This document shows, one piece after another, positions 5,867-13,072 of a DNA stretch of 13,090 bases (position 1 is the first letter of the stretch; the number at the start of each line of letters is the position of its first letter). A program made the translations under genes and the position numbers. The notes below the pieces were generated by a model. The model was not told the origin of the DNA. It made no database searches and worked only from the letters and a program-made list of their open reading frames with translations. This DNA comes from Thermoplasmata archaeon. GTDB lineage: Archaea; Thermoplasmatota; Thermoplasmata; Lutacidiplasmatales; UBA184. The stretch spans positions 1 to 13,090 of the forward strand of contig JAKIWU010000025.1 of NCBI GenBank assembly GCA_022749905.1, read 5' to 3'.

Positions 5867-6825
5867 GGTCCGCCTCGGGACGGTCGAGAACGCCGGGGCT
5901 GGTCTCCCGTCCTTTCTGGCCTCGCGTGGTTTTTGTGTCGGACGAATTGCGCCCTGTCCTCGATCCAGCATCGCGCCGATCGGAGTCCTGCGACCAGGCT
6001 TCGCTCGAGAGGTTGACCACTCAGCCAACCGGCGTAGAACCCGCCCCGGAACGCATCCCCCGCCCCGGTGAGAGTTCGGATCTGCTTCGGCCGTTCCGCG
6101 GCTCGGAGAATGGTGCGCTCCCTCGTGTAGGCGGCGGCCCCCTGAGTTCCGCGCGTTTCCACGACGAGCGGGACGGTCTCGAGGAGGCCGGAAATCCCGG
6201 AGGCGCCGAGGAGCGCGATGGTTCTCCGAATCTCGTGGGCGTTCCCGAAGAGTATCTCCGCCCCACTCAACAAGGTCCGAAGCCGACGCCGGTCCCAGCG
6301 ATAGTGGATCTCCTGCGCGGGGTCCGCGGCGACGGGGCGCCCAAGCCTCCGACACACTGCCTGGATGCGCAGCTGGTAGTCGGGATCGCCTGTTGTCAGG
6401 TGGACCCAGCGGGCCGCCACGATGAGAGGACGCGGGAGCCGGGCGGTCGACGCGTCCGCCATCGCTCCCTGATCGATGAGCGTCATCTGCGACCCGCTCC
6501 GAGCCGTCACGATGAAAGCGGTCGGCGTTCGCTCCCCTCGGACCCTCTCGAGGCCCCGGACGTCGACCCCGGCGCGGCGGAACGTCCGCACGAAGTCCTC
6601 GGGAAAGTCCGGACCGACCCGACTCGCAATCCCCGTACGGACCCCCCAGTGGCTCGCAGCGATGGCGATGTTCGCCGCGGTCCCCCCGAGTTCCACCCGA
6701 CTGTCGAGGAGCGGAGCGGTCCGGTCCGGGCTCGGGAGCGTTCTCACGCTGAGGAAGCGATCGAGATTCGTGTGACCCGCTACGAGAAGGTCCAGCGAGG
6801 GGGTCAGCCCGGATCCGCGGTTCAC
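5863..6825 (-). CDS. PfkB-family carbohydrate/nucleoside kinase
   Basis: This is a ribokinase-like kinase that transfers phosphate from a nucleotide to a sugar or nucleoside hydroxyl. The 320-residue product has the substrate-side Gly-Gly motif GGTAAN at 47-52 and the C-terminal signature LTGAGDAFRGGFYAGWL at 252-268, with the probable catalytic base Asp257. The opening VAGHTNLDRFL and the GGTAANIAIA block recall archaeal nucleoside kinases of this family, but the substrate cannot be assigned. The last 20 or so residues are Arg/Pro-rich and probably disordered. The start is a GTG at 6825 with a TATA-like CCGATAAG about 27 bases upstream. Its TGA overlaps the moeA ATG by four bases, so the two are almost certainly one operon. 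Confidence 0.9.
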   Translation of the reverse strand: MNRGSGLTPSLDLLVAGHTNLDRFLSVRTLPSPDRTAPLLDSRVELGGTAANIAIAASHWGVRTGIASRVGPDFPEDFVRTFRRAGVDVRGLERVRGERTPTAFIVTARSGSQMTLIDQGAMADASTARLPRPLIVAARWVHLTTGDPDYQLRIQAVCRRLGRPVAADPAQEIHYRWDRRRLRTLLSGAEILFGNAHEIRRTIALLGASGISGLLETVPLVVETRGTQGAAAYTRERTILRAAERPKQIRTLTGAGDAFRGGFYAGWLSGQPLERSLVAGLRSARCWIEDRAQFVRHKNHARPERTGDQPRRSRPSRGGP

Positions 6826-6848
6826 GCGGCTCCGGACGCTCCTTGCGT

Positions 6849-6856
6849 CTTATCGG
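6849..6856 (-). promoter_or_regulatory. TATA-like box in the pfkB/amidohydrolase divergent gap
   Basis: The minus strand reads CCGATAAG, centred about 27 bases before the GTG of the PfkB-family gene, a leaderless spacing. The gap to the divergent amidohydrolase start at 6869 is only 43 bases. The same element is just 17 bases from that ATG, too close to be its TATA box, and no other candidate for the plus-strand gene is evident. Confidence 0.45.
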
Positions 6857-6868
6857 TTTGGCCGTCGA

Positions 6869-8014
6869 ATGGCTGAGCCAATCCTTCATACTCGGCGCCC
6901 GCTCCCGAACCGCGGGGACGCCGTGATCGTCGAGGGCGCTATTGTCGACCTCGACGGCCCTCGCTCGGGCTACGTACGCTTTCGCGGCGCGGAGGTCGTC
7001 GAGGTCGGGAAGCTCGGGACCGAATCGGCGCACGGGTCCGCGCGGAAGGTGCATGGTATCGTCGTCCCTCCGCCGGTGAACGGCCACACCCACCTGGGGG
7101 ATGCCGTCGCCACGCGAGAGCCCCCGCCCGGGCCCCTCGCCCCCCTCGTCCGACCCCCCGATGGCTGGAAGTTCCGCCTGCTGGCGGCCGCCAGTACCGC
7201 CGACAAGATTGCCGCGATGGCTCTCGCTCTGGATCGCATGCGACGCGAGGGGACGGCGGCGACGATCGATTTCCGCGAGGAGGGGACCGAGGGTGTCCGG
7301 TTGCTGCGACAGGCATCGCGGAGGTCCGGCATCCGCGTCGTCGCGCTCGGTCGTCCTCTCCAGAGGCCCGTGGTTCCGTCGGAGCTCGCGGAGGTCCTGA
7401 AGGAGGCTGATGGGATCGGACTGTCCTCCGCTCTCGAGGAACCGCCGGAAAGTCGCACCACGGTAGCACGAGCGTGCCGCGCCGCGCACAAGCTCTTCGG
7501 ACTTCACGCGAGCGAGAACGTCCGAGAGGACCCCGGCACGTACCTCGATCCCCGGCCGGACCTCCTCGTCCACCTCTCGGAGGCGACCGAGGAGGATCTC
7601 AGGGCCGTGGCGACCTCGGGAGCGACCGTCGCGGTCTGTCCGCGATCGAACGCCCTGTTTGGGAAGCGCCCGGACCTCGCCCTCCTGGCGAAACTCTCCG
7701 TCCCCACCATCCTCGGCACCGACAACGCGATGTTCCACGCTCCCTCGATCTGGCGGGAGCTCGAGTTCGCGTACGTGGCCGCCCGCCTCGGCGGTCGACC
7801 CGTGCCGCCAGGGTTCCTCGTGAAGGCCGCATGCCTCGAGCCGTGGAAGCTGCTCGGAGAGCCGGAGGTGGCCCGGATCCAACCGGGCGGGTCGGTTCGT
7901 CCCATCGTCGTCCGGCTACCCGCGGATGACCCCGAGTACCAGCTCGTGAGCCGTACCACCGAACATCTTATCGTCCGACCGGGGACCGGTTCCCCGCGAC
8001 GGAGGCCGGGGTGA
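6869..8014 (+). CDS. Amidohydrolase-superfamily metal-dependent hydrolase (ATZ/TRZ or cytosine deaminase-like)
   Basis: The 381-residue protein has the residues of a metal-binding amidohydrolase barrel: NGHTHLGD (His73, His75), GLHASEN (His213), LVHLSEAT (His235) and LGTDNAM (Asp285), plus CPRSNALFG at 257-265, common in the ATZ/TRZ deaminase/chlorohydrolase group. Such enzymes hydrolyse or deaminate purine- or pyrimidine-like rings (for example S-adenosylhomocysteine, 5'-deoxyadenosine or cytosine), but I cannot choose a substrate. The N-terminal 65 residues and the C-terminal end form the small beta-sandwich that flanks the barrel. The start is the ATG at 6869. Its TGA overlaps the GTG of glycyl-tRNA synthetase by four bases (GTGA), so the two genes are likely translated from one transcript; the metabolic link is not evident. 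Confidence 0.85.
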   Translation: MAEPILHTRRPLPNRGDAVIVEGAIVDLDGPRSGYVRFRGAEVVEVGKLGTESAHGSARKVHGIVVPPPVNGHTHLGDAVATREPPPGPLAPLVRPPDGWKFRLLAAASTADKIAAMALALDRMRREGTAATIDFREEGTEGVRLLRQASRRSGIRVVALGRPLQRPVVPSELAEVLKEADGIGLSSALEEPPESRTTVARACRAAHKLFGLHASENVREDPGTYLDPRPDLLVHLSEATEEDLRAVATSGATVAVCPRSNALFGKRPDLALLAKLSVPTILGTDNAMFHAPSIWRELEFAYVAARLGGRPVPPGFLVKAACLEPWKLLGEPEVARIQPGGSVRPIVVRLPADDPEYQLVSRTTEHLIVRPGTGSPRRRPG

Positions 8015-9540
8015 AGTCGGACGCTCTCTTCGCTCTCCTTCGGCGGCGCGGCTACCTCTGGCCCTCGGCGGAGATCTACGGCGGCGCCCAGGGTCTCTAC
8101 GATTACGGGCCCCTCGGCGCCGCGCTCAAGCGCCGGATCGAGGAGGCCTGGGCGGCGTGGTTTCTCGGGCTCTCCGAGGACTACTACCTCATCGAGCCTT
8201 CCGAACTTCTCCCCGAGGCGGTCGTCCGGGCCTCGGGTCACCTCGAGAACTTCACGGACCCCGAGATCCTCTGCGGACAGTGCGCCTCGGTCTTCCGCGC
8301 CGACACGGTGCTCGAGAAGGTCCGACCGGACGGGGTCGACGGCCTCTCCCCCGCCGAGATCGCCGGCCTTCTCGCGGAGGCCCATCCGAAATGCCCGAAG
8401 TGCGGCTCGGACCGCCTCTCCGTTCCGAAGCCGTTCAACATGATGTTCGGCGTCGCCTTCGGCGCCCAGGGCGGCGAGCGAGCGTACCTACGTCCCGAAA
8501 CCGCACAATCGAGCTACCTCGCGTTCGACCGCATGTGCGAGGTGGGACGGAAGGCGCTACCCCTCGGGGTGGCCGTGATCGGCCGAGCGTTCCGCAACGA
8601 GATCGCGCCTCGGCAGCTCTTGTTCCGGATGCGCTCGTTCACCCAGGCGGAGCTGCAGATCTTCTTCGACCCCGCGGGGTTCCCGGTTCCGTTCGAGACC
8701 GTCCGCTCCGTCGAGATCCCGGTGCTGCGGGCCGACCGACGCAGCGAAGGACGCTCCGACCCCGCGCGGATCACGGCGGGCGCTCTCGTGGGGGAGGGCG
8801 GACTTCCGGAGTTCTTCGTGTTCCACCTCGTCCAACTCTACCGATTTCTCACGAGCGAGCTCGGACTTCCCGCCGCGTCGGTCCGCTTCCTCGAGAAGTC
8901 CGAGAAGGAGCGGGCGTTCTACAATCGCCTCCAGTTCGATGTGGAGGTCCGGCTGGACTCTCTCGGCGGTTACCGTGAAGTGGGCGCGGTGCACTACCGC
9001 GGGGACTACGATCTCCGGAGGCACGCGGAAGGATCGGGGAAGGACCTCAGCCTCGCGACCGAGGCCGGACAGCGCGTGGTGCCCCACGTCCTCGAGGTCA
9101 CGCTCGGGATCGATCGGACGCTCTGGGCGCTCGCGGATTGCGGCCTCACGGTCGCAGGCGAGCGCACGATCTGGAAGCTGCCGTCCTTCCTCGCGCCGGT
9201 CGAGGTGGGAATCTTCCCCCTGCGGACCAAGGATCACGGACCGAAGGCCCGGGAAGTGTACGAGGCCCTCCGCGTGGAGGGGATCCGCGCCGAGTACGAT
9301 TCCGCGGGCACGATCGGGAAGCGCTACGCCCGGATGGACGAGGCTGGAACTCCGTTCTGCGTGACCGTCGACGGACCGTCGATCGTGCCCGGGACCTCAG
9401 AAACGGGAACCTTCACGCTGCGCGAGCGCGACTCGATGGCGCAGGTGCGGCTCGCGCTGGCTCCGCTGCTCGAACGCCTCCGCGCTGCCGATAGGTTGCC
9501 GCGGCCCCCGCCCGTTCACCCGAACCGTCCGGCCACGTAG
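8011..9540 (+). CDS. glyS: Glycyl-tRNA synthetase (alpha2, archaeal/eukaryotic-like)
   Basis: This class II synthetase charges tRNA-Gly. Over 509 residues the order is normal: LLRRRGYLWPSAEIYGG at 9-25, YDYGPLG at 30-36, a probable zinc site CGQC (88-91) and CPKC (128-131), LRPETAQ at 160-166, motif 2 GRAFRNEIAPRQ at 191-202, motif 3 GIDRT at 366-370, and an anticodon-binding domain from about 396 (APVEVGIFPL) to 490. The length is somewhat short for archaeal GlyRS (usually about 570), so an insertion seen in relatives is reduced. RPETAQSSY replaces the more common RPETAQG. The start is a GTG overlapping the amidohydrolase stop. The 3' end overlaps the convergent pstB end by 25 bases. The symbol glyS is used loosely for the single-chain enzyme. 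Confidence 0.95.
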   Translation: MKSDALFALLRRRGYLWPSAEIYGGAQGLYDYGPLGAALKRRIEEAWAAWFLGLSEDYYLIEPSELLPEAVVRASGHLENFTDPEILCGQCASVFRADTVLEKVRPDGVDGLSPAEIAGLLAEAHPKCPKCGSDRLSVPKPFNMMFGVAFGAQGGERAYLRPETAQSSYLAFDRMCEVGRKALPLGVAVIGRAFRNEIAPRQLLFRMRSFTQAELQIFFDPAGFPVPFETVRSVEIPVLRADRRSEGRSDPARITAGALVGEGGLPEFFVFHLVQLYRFLTSELGLPAASVRFLEKSEKERAFYNRLQFDVEVRLDSLGGYREVGAVHYRGDYDLRRHAEGSGKDLSLATEAGQRVVPHVLEVTLGIDRTLWALADCGLTVAGERTIWKLPSFLAPVEVGIFPLRTKDHGPKAREVYEALRVEGIRAEYDSAGTIGKRYARMDEAGTPFCVTVDGPSIVPGTSETGTFTLRERDSMAQVRLALAPLLERLRAADRLPRPPPVHPNRPAT

Positions 9541-10268
9541 TTCTCCGTCAGCGCCTCCTTCGGGTGCTCGAAGAGCTCGGGGGTCCGGTCGTACTCCACG
9601 AGCTTCCCGAGGTAGAAGAACGCCGTCCGGTCCGCGAGCCTCCGAGCCTGCGCGAGGTTGTGGGTGACGATCACGACCGTGTACTCGCGCTTGAGCTCGG
9701 TGATCAACCCCTCGATCTTGGCGGTCGCGATCGGGTCGAGGGCCGAGCAGGGCTCGTCCATGAGGAGGACTTCGGGGCGCACGGCGATCGCGCGTGCGAT
9801 GCAGAGGCGCTGTTGCTGGCCGCCGGAGAGGCTCGTTCCGGGGGCATCCACGTTCTCGCGTACCTCCTCCCAGAGGCCGGCCCGGACGAGGCTCTCCCAC
9901 ACCCCTCGGTCGAGCTCCTCCCGGCGATGCACGCCGAGGAGACGGAGGCCCGAGGCGACATTGTCGTAGATGGAGAGGTGTGGGAACGGCGTGGGCTTCT
10001 GGAACACCATGCCGATCCGGCACCGTACCGTGATCTCGTCCTGCCGGCGCACGTCCACCCCGTCGAGGAGGACCCGTCCCGTTGTCCGGGCCCCCGGTGC
10101 GGCGTCGTGCAGGCGGTTCAGACAGCGCAGGAACGTAGTCTTGCCGCACCCGGACGGACCGATGACCGCCGTGACCGCTCCGTCGGGAATGGTGAAGGAG
10201 AGATCGTAGAGCACCTGCTTCGGCCCGTACCAGGCGCTCAGCTCCGCGAGCTCGAGCTTGGTCGTCAC
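9516..10268 (-). CDS. pstB: Phosphate ABC transporter ATP-binding protein PstB
   Basis: PstB is the cytoplasmic ATPase that powers high-affinity phosphate import. The 250-residue product has Walker A GPSGCGKT at 37-44, Q-loop Gln90 in MVFQKPTPFP, signature LSGGQQQR at 147-154, Walker B LLMDE at 168-172 and switch His203. The stretches KPTPFPHLSIYDNVASG and EPCSALDPIAT, and the ending ALTENYVAGRFG, are specific to PstB. The start is the GTG at 10268, which overlaps the stop of the fused permease gene (GTGA); the same frame is open far upstream only by chance. Downstream there is no phoU: the gene ends 25 bases inside the convergent glycyl-tRNA synthetase gene. Confidence 0.95.
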   Translation of the reverse strand: MTTKLELAELSAWYGPKQVLYDLSFTIPDGAVTAVIGPSGCGKTTFLRCLNRLHDAAPGARTTGRVLLDGVDVRRQDEITVRCRIGMVFQKPTPFPHLSIYDNVASGLRLLGVHRREELDRGVWESLVRAGLWEEVRENVDAPGTSLSGGQQQRLCIARAIAVRPEVLLMDEPCSALDPIATAKIEGLITELKREYTVVIVTHNLAQARRLADRTAFFYLGKLVEYDRTPELFEHPKEALTENYVAGRFG

Positions 10269-12298
10269 GCGTTCCCCTGGTCGGTCGATGGTGCGCGTGC
10301 CGCGAGGCGGGTCGCGAGCGAGAGGAGGAGCAGGATCACGAGGAGGATCAGCGTCGCCCCCCACGCATCCGCCGACCAGTTCGCATACTGGCTCACGAAC
10401 CCGTACTTGTAGATGAGGACGGGGAGCGAGGCGACCGGTTGGTCGAGCCCTTGAAGGAAGAACGGGCTCCCGAACGCTGTGTAGACGAGGGCCGCGGTCT
10501 CCCCGCCCGCACGCGCGAGCGCGAGGAGGATCCCGACCACGATTCCGGTCCGGGCCGAGCGTACGACGACGCGAAGGGTGATCCGGTGCTTCGGATAGCC
10601 GAGGGCTGCGGCGGCCTCGCGTTCGTGGACCGGCACGGCGCGCAAAGCGTCCTCGGTCACGCGCGTGACGATCGGGATGACGAGGATGCTGAGCGCAAAG
10701 CCCCCGGAGAGGGCGCTGTAGGTGACGGTCGGATCGGTCGCGATCAGGAGGAGGAAGACGAAGACGCCGATGAGGACCGACGGGATCCCGGCCATGACCT
10801 CGGTGAAGAAGCTCAGAACGCGACCGAGCCGATTTCGGCCGTACTCCGCAAGGTAGATCCCGGCGAGAAGCCCGACGGGGATCGCGACCGCCGCGGCGAT
10901 GGCGAGGAGGAGGATCGTTCCTTGGATCGCGGGCCCGATCCCCCCGAGCGGGCACCGGCTCCCGCCGGTCGGATTGCACGCCGCAGGAAGCTCCCGCGTG
11001 TAGAACCCTGGGTGGATCACGGCGCCTCCGCCCTGCACGAACGCGGTCCCGACGATCGCGACAAGAGGGACCAACGCGAGGATCGTGGCGAGTCCGGCGA
11101 CGGCGACCATCGTTCGGTGTTTCCATCGACGGGCCGCACCCGGTCTCGCCGCGCCTCGACGGACCGTCGAGACGCCGAGCTCGCCCGTTCCACCGGCTCC
11201 CGCGGAAGCGGCCGCGGGTGGGGATCCTGTGCTCCGTTCTTCGAGCGCCCGCAACGCGGCGGTCCGCCGGCCCACGGGTCCCCTCCGAGCCGGGGTCGTG
11301 CTCGAGAAGTTCCAGATAAGGGCGCGAGCCCCGACGTTGATGAGGATCGTGATGGCGAGGAGCAGCAGGCCGAGCGCGAAGAGACCGCTCTGCTCCCCCG
11401 GGAGTGCGGACTCGAGATGGCCGATGATCTCGCTCGCGATCGACTGGCCCGGCGAGAACAGGGAGGTCGGCACCTGGTAGATGTTGCCGATCGTCATCGC
11501 GACGACCATCGTTTCCCCCGCGGCGCGTCCGAGCCCCAGAAGGACGGCTCCGGCGATCCCGAGCCGTGCTGGACCAAGGACGGCGGTGCGCGTCGCTTCC
11601 CACCCGGTCGCACCGAGTGTCAGCGCGGCCTCGCGTTGTACCCTCGGTACCGCAGAGAGCGAGGCTCGGGAGATCGCGGCGATCGTAGGGACGATCATGA
11701 TCGCAAGGACCACACTTGCGGTCAGGACGTCGTAGCCGGTCGGAGTTCCGGCGAACGGCCCCGTGCCGCCGGTGAACGCGGCGAGAGTCGGTTCGACGGT
11801 GTGTCCCATGATCGGGCCGACGACGAGGAACGCCCAGAACCCGAGGACGACCGAAGGGATCGCGGCCGAAAGATCGACGGCGATTGCGACAGGCTCACGG
11901 AGCCATCTCGGTGCGAATTCCGAGAGGAAGATGGCGACGCCGAGGGCGACGGGGACCGCGAGCGCGAGCGCAAGAAGGCTCGTGAGCGCCGTTCCTACGA
12001 TGGCCGGGAGCGCTCCGTAGACCCCGTGCACGGGGTCCCACAGCGTCCCGGAGAGGAAGCGGGGTCCGAAGCGCGAGAACGCTTCTTGCGAACGGACCGC
12101 GAGGAGGAGGGCTATCGCCCCGAGCACCGCGACGACCCCGGCCGCGGCGGTGAGGCTTGCCGCGTGGAATCCGGTGCCGAGGGCGCGGAGGAGGCGGAGG
12201 CGTTGCTCGAATCTTGGCTTCGAGCGGAACGGGGGGACGGAGAGTTCTGGTTCGGGCGCGGTGGCCGTCAACGCTCTCGGCCGCGTTCGCGGACCCAC
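10265..12298 (-). CDS. pstCA: Fused phosphate ABC transporter permease PstC-PstA
   Basis: A single uninterrupted frame of 677 residues encodes both membrane subunits of the phosphate importer. The PstC half (about 40-332) has a first membrane segment at about 48-67 and the ATPase-contact stretch REAALTLGATGWEATRTAVLGPARLGIAGAVL (222-253, split here only for description). The PstA half (about 396-665) has its own REAAAALGYPKHRI block (560-573) and LARAGGETAAL (594-604). Between them lies a hydrophilic Ala/Gly/Arg-rich linker (about 334-395). Normally these are two genes. Both halves share one frame, so an indel artefact is unlikely. The GTG start at 12298 has a TATA-like box about 45 bases upstream, leaving a leader of about 20 bases. 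An internal ATG at 11110 could in principle restart PstA. pstB follows with a GTGA overlap; no pstS is next to it. Confidence 0.92.
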   Translation of the reverse strand: MGPRTRPRALTATAPEPELSVPPFRSKPRFEQRLRLLRALGTGFHAASLTAAAGVVAVLGAIALLLAVRSQEAFSRFGPRFLSGTLWDPVHGVYGALPAIVGTALTSLLALALAVPVALGVAIFLSEFAPRWLREPVAIAVDLSAAIPSVVLGFWAFLVVGPIMGHTVEPTLAAFTGGTGPFAGTPTGYDVLTASVVLAIMIVPTIAAISRASLSAVPRVQREAALTLGATGWEATRTAVLGPARLGIAGAVLLGLGRAAGETMVVAMTIGNIYQVPTSLFSPGQSIASEIIGHLESALPGEQSGLFALGLLLLAITILINVGARALIWNFSSTTPARRGPVGRRTAALRALEERSTGSPPAAASAGAGGTGELGVSTVRRGAARPGAARRWKHRTMVAVAGLATILALVPLVAIVGTAFVQGGGAVIHPGFYTRELPAACNPTGGSRCPLGGIGPAIQGTILLLAIAAAVAIPVGLLAGIYLAEYGRNRLGRVLSFFTEVMAGIPSVLIGVFVFLLLIATDPTVTYSALSGGFALSILVIPIVTRVTEDALRAVPVHEREAAAALGYPKHRITLRVVVRSARTGIVVGILLALARAGGETAALVYTAFGSPFFLQGLDQPVASLPVLIYKYGFVSQYANWSADAWGATLILLVILLLLSLATRLAARAPSTDQGNA

Positions 12299-12338
12299 GG
12301 TCTTCGACAGCCGGCCAACGAACCGGACCGGCCCCCTC

Positions 12339-12347
12339 AGTATAAGG
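12339..12347. promoter_or_regulatory. Shared TATA-like box between pstCA and cysC
   Basis: The plus strand reads AGTATAAGG (minus CCTTATACT), the clearest AT-rich core in the 73-base divergent gap. It lies about 28 bases before the cysC GTG at 12372, fitting a leaderless start, and about 45 bases before the pstCA GTG at 12298, fitting a leader of about 20 bases. One near-symmetric element may serve both directions. Confidence 0.5.
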
Positions 12348-12371
12348 CCGTCGCGTTCGGAGGGCGGTTTC

Positions 12372-12974
12372 GTGCGAAGTCATCAAATCCTCGCCGACGG
12401 TCGGAGGCCCATGCCGGGGGAGCGGCGCGACCCCGCCGCAGGCTTCGTCGTTTGGCTCGAGGGATTGCCGGGCGCAGGGAAGTCGACGCTCGGCCGGAAC
12501 GTCGCCGCCGAACTTTCTCGCCGAGGGCTTCGACCGGAGATCCTGGATGGGGAGGAGGTCCGCAAGACCTTCTTCCCCGAGCTCGGCTTCTCCCGGAAGG
12601 ATCGCGAAGCGCAAGCGCGCAGGGTGAGCCGACTCGCGCGACTCCTCGCCGACCATGGCACAGCGGTCGTGGTCGCGATGATCACGCCCTACGAGACATC
12701 CCGTCAGGCGGCTCGCGCCGCCTTCGGTGACCGATTTGTGGAGGTCTGGCTGAGCTGCCCTCTCGAGGTCTGCGAGAAGCGCGACCCCGGCGGGATCTAC
12801 CGCCGGTCCCACGAGGGAGGCGTCCCGAAGATGACGGGGGTGGACGACCCCTTCGAGGAACCGCTCAACCCGGACCTCACCGTGGAGACCTCGGGACGAG
12901 ACGTTGCAGCGTGCACGCGTGCGATCCTCGATCACCTTTCCGGCCGAGGGCTCTTGGACGCGATTCCGGCTTGA
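12372..12974 (+). CDS. cysC: Adenylyl-sulfate (APS) kinase CysC
   Basis: APS kinase phosphorylates adenosine 5'-phosphosulfate to PAPS, for sulfate reduction or sulfation. The 200-residue product has Walker A GLPGAGKS at 31-38, the APS-binding region DGEEVR (59-64) and LGFSRKDRE (71-79), then TPYETSR (105-111), PLEVCEKRDPGGIYRR (130-145) and TGVDDPFEEP (155-164), all matching the family in order. Two positions differ from the common form: Thr105 where SPYR has Ser, and Gln81 where Asn is usual after DRxE. The GTG at 12372 is chosen because a TATA-like box lies 28 bases upstream; the ATG at 12411 would give 187 residues. No ATP sulfurylase or PAPS reductase gene is in the window, so its pathway is unknown. 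It is divergent from the phosphate transporter. Confidence 0.88.
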   Translation: MRSHQILADGRRPMPGERRDPAAGFVVWLEGLPGAGKSTLGRNVAAELSRRGLRPEILDGEEVRKTFFPELGFSRKDREAQARRVSRLARLLADHGTAVVVAMITPYETSRQAARAAFGDRFVEVWLSCPLEVCEKRDPGGIYRRSHEGGVPKMTGVDDPFEEPLNPDLTVETSGRDVAACTRAILDHLSGRGLLDAIPA

Positions 12975-13040
12975 CCGAGGACGGCGAATCGCCCGAGCAG
13001 AAAGTCCCGAGCGAATCCCTCTCCTCCTCGACGGCATAGC

Positions 13041-13047
13041 CTTAATC
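13041..13047 (+). promoter_or_regulatory. TATA-like box for the gene at the right edge
   Basis: CTTAATC stands out in the GC-rich gap after cysC and resembles the TTAATT element before purQ. Its centre is about 29 bases before the ATG at 13073. The rest of the 12975-13060 gap shows no other structure that I can support. Confidence 0.35.
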
Positions 13048-13072
13048 CCCCTCCCCTCCCATGGGGCCAGCC

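Noticed and set aside
5867..7882. Minus-strand open frame extending MoeA upstream by more than 600 codons
   Set aside because: The extension overlaps the PfkB kinase in another frame and the amidohydrolase on the other strand, and is low-complexity Arg/Pro/Gly. The ATGA overlap fixes the MoeA start at 5866.
10269..11603. Minus-strand open frame extending PstB upstream
   Set aside because: It overlaps pstCA in a different frame with no domain content; the GTGA overlap and the family length place the PstB start at 10268.
12150..12371. N-terminal extension of CysC to an ATG at 12150
   Set aside because: It would run antisense through the start of pstCA and across the promoter region; the extra residues are low complexity.
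10439..12730. Long plus-strand open frame of 763 codons
   Set aside because: It is antisense to the pstCA gene. The translation is Arg/Glu/Asp-rich with no recognisable domain, typical of a shadow frame in GC-rich DNA.
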